Shown here: positions 6,108 through 6,274 of the stretch, one piece after another
Numbering within the stretch: position 1 is the stretch's first letter
Layout of the letters: each line of letters starts with the position of its first letter
DNA from: Candidatus Rifleibacteriota bacterium
Lineage (GTDB): Bacteria > UBP17 > UBA6191 > JACPRK01
DNA length: 6,274 nucleotides
Direction of reading: 5' to 3'
Assembly: GCA_016213865.1 (NCBI GenBank)
Contig: JACQZL010000182.1
Span: forward strand, 1 to 6,274
Notes under the pieces: model-generated
What the model was told of the DNA's origin: nothing
The model's input: the letters and a program-made list of their open reading frames with translations, nothing else
Databases searched by the model: none
Translations under genes and position numbers: made by a program

Positions 6108-6149
6108 GCGGGGCACCTTCGACAGGCTCAGGAGATGCTTGTGCCCCGC
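6108..6149. repeat. 9-bp inverted repeat enclosing a CCTTCGACAGGCTCAGG motif
   Basis: GCGGGGCAC (6108-6116) and GTGCCCCGC (6141-6149) are perfect inverted copies separated by 24 bases. The motif CCTTCGACAGGCTCAGG at 6116-6132 begins on the last base of the left arm and runs into the spacer. From general knowledge, close variants of this motif recur in intergenic repeats of many unrelated high-GC and environmental genomes, where they produce spurious peptides such as PEPVEG. It is more likely a dispersed repeat than a terminator, since no T-run follows. Confidence 0.6.
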
Positions 6150-6235
6150 CAGCGGCCTGCACTCGCTCGGGGAGCGGGGGACAAGCCCAATGGCATTAAG
6201 TCGTGATGGTTCCCATCTCCTGCCATGGGCTTGCC

Positions 6236-6261
6236 GGCGAGGCCGCAACGCTGGCCACGCC
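6236..6261. repeat. Imperfect inverted repeat near the right edge
   Basis: GGCGAGGCC (6236-6244) and GGCCACGCC (6253-6261) pair with one central mismatch around an 8-base loop. It immediately precedes the recurring CCGCAAGGTAGAAGC sequence and may be part of the same repeat cluster. Confidence 0.4.
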
Positions 6262-6274
6262 GCAAGGTAGAAGC
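6260..6274. repeat. Partial second copy of the REP-like repeat, cut by window edge
   Basis: CCGCAAGGTAGAAGC at 6260-6274 is identical over all 15 bases to 5886-5900, the left end of the REP-like pair. The window ends inside the stem, so another hairpin probably follows. This shows the element is repeated locally. Confidence 0.7.

Larger units (their letters stand above)
5716..6274. other. Gene-free region rich in inverted repeats
   Basis: These 559 bases hold no credible protein-coding gene. Open frames exist on both strands but are Arg/Pro/Ser-rich, run through the hairpins, and show no domain pattern. Instead there is a succession of stem-loops (5732-5750, 5795-5829, 5896-5916, 5940-5960, 6108-6149, 6236-6261) and a sequence that recurs at the right edge. 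The best reading is a cluster of dispersed intergenic repeats. No tRNA, rRNA or CRISPR pattern is visible. Confidence 0.7.

Noticed and set aside
5755..6270. Plus-strand open frame of 171 codons in the right-hand region
   Set aside because: It runs through both REP-like hairpins, and its repeated EAAS-type peptides come from the palindromes, not from protein conservation.
5716..6274. CRISPR array or tRNA gene among the repeats
   Set aside because: Repeats are palindromic, irregularly spaced and few, with no regular spacers. No cloverleaf or T-loop pattern is visible.

Overview
This is a GC-rich bacterial window with two oppositely oriented gene blocks. The type IV prepilin-like gene and the very high GC content in all codon positions suggest a Gram-negative-type, probably uncultured high-GC lineage. 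Nothing here fixes the phylum.

Block 1 (minus strand, about 4411 down to 1) is a tight operon of five genes: a short-chain acyl-CoA dehydrogenase, a small B12-binding mutase subunit, a MeaB/ArgK-type GTPase chaperone, the large catalytic subunit of a coenzyme-B12-dependent acyl-CoA mutase, and the first 73 codons of proC, which runs off the left edge. The last three junctions are overlaps or very short gaps, which suggests translational coupling. The mutase would normally be annotated as methylmalonyl-CoA mutase. However, its two substrate-determining residues are Phe82 and Gln200, the isobutyryl-CoA mutase pair, rather than the Tyr and Arg of methylmalonyl-CoA mutase. Read this way, the block interconverts isobutyryl-CoA and n-butyryl-CoA, with the dehydrogenase oxidising one of these products and MeaB protecting the cofactor. 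The small B12 subunit lacks the usual first 15-20 residues. Its only in-frame start is a GTG inside the DxHxxG cobalamin motif, so it is either damaged or affected by a sequence or assembly error.

The divergent intergenic region (4412-4685) contains two strong hairpins and, next to the plus-strand gene, an extended -10 promoter with an A-tract about 50 bases upstream of the predicted transcript start. Block 2 (plus strand, 4686-5715) encodes an ECF-type sigma factor, probably translated from a nearly leaderless mRNA, followed 49 bases later by a small type IV pseudopilin-like protein instead of an anti-sigma factor.

The right-hand 559 bases (5716-6274) hold no credible gene. They carry a series of inverted repeats, including a REP-like pair of hairpins whose end sequence recurs exactly at the window's right edge, and another inverted repeat enclosing a TTCGACAGGCTCAGG-type motif. 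This looks like a cluster of dispersed intergenic repeats.
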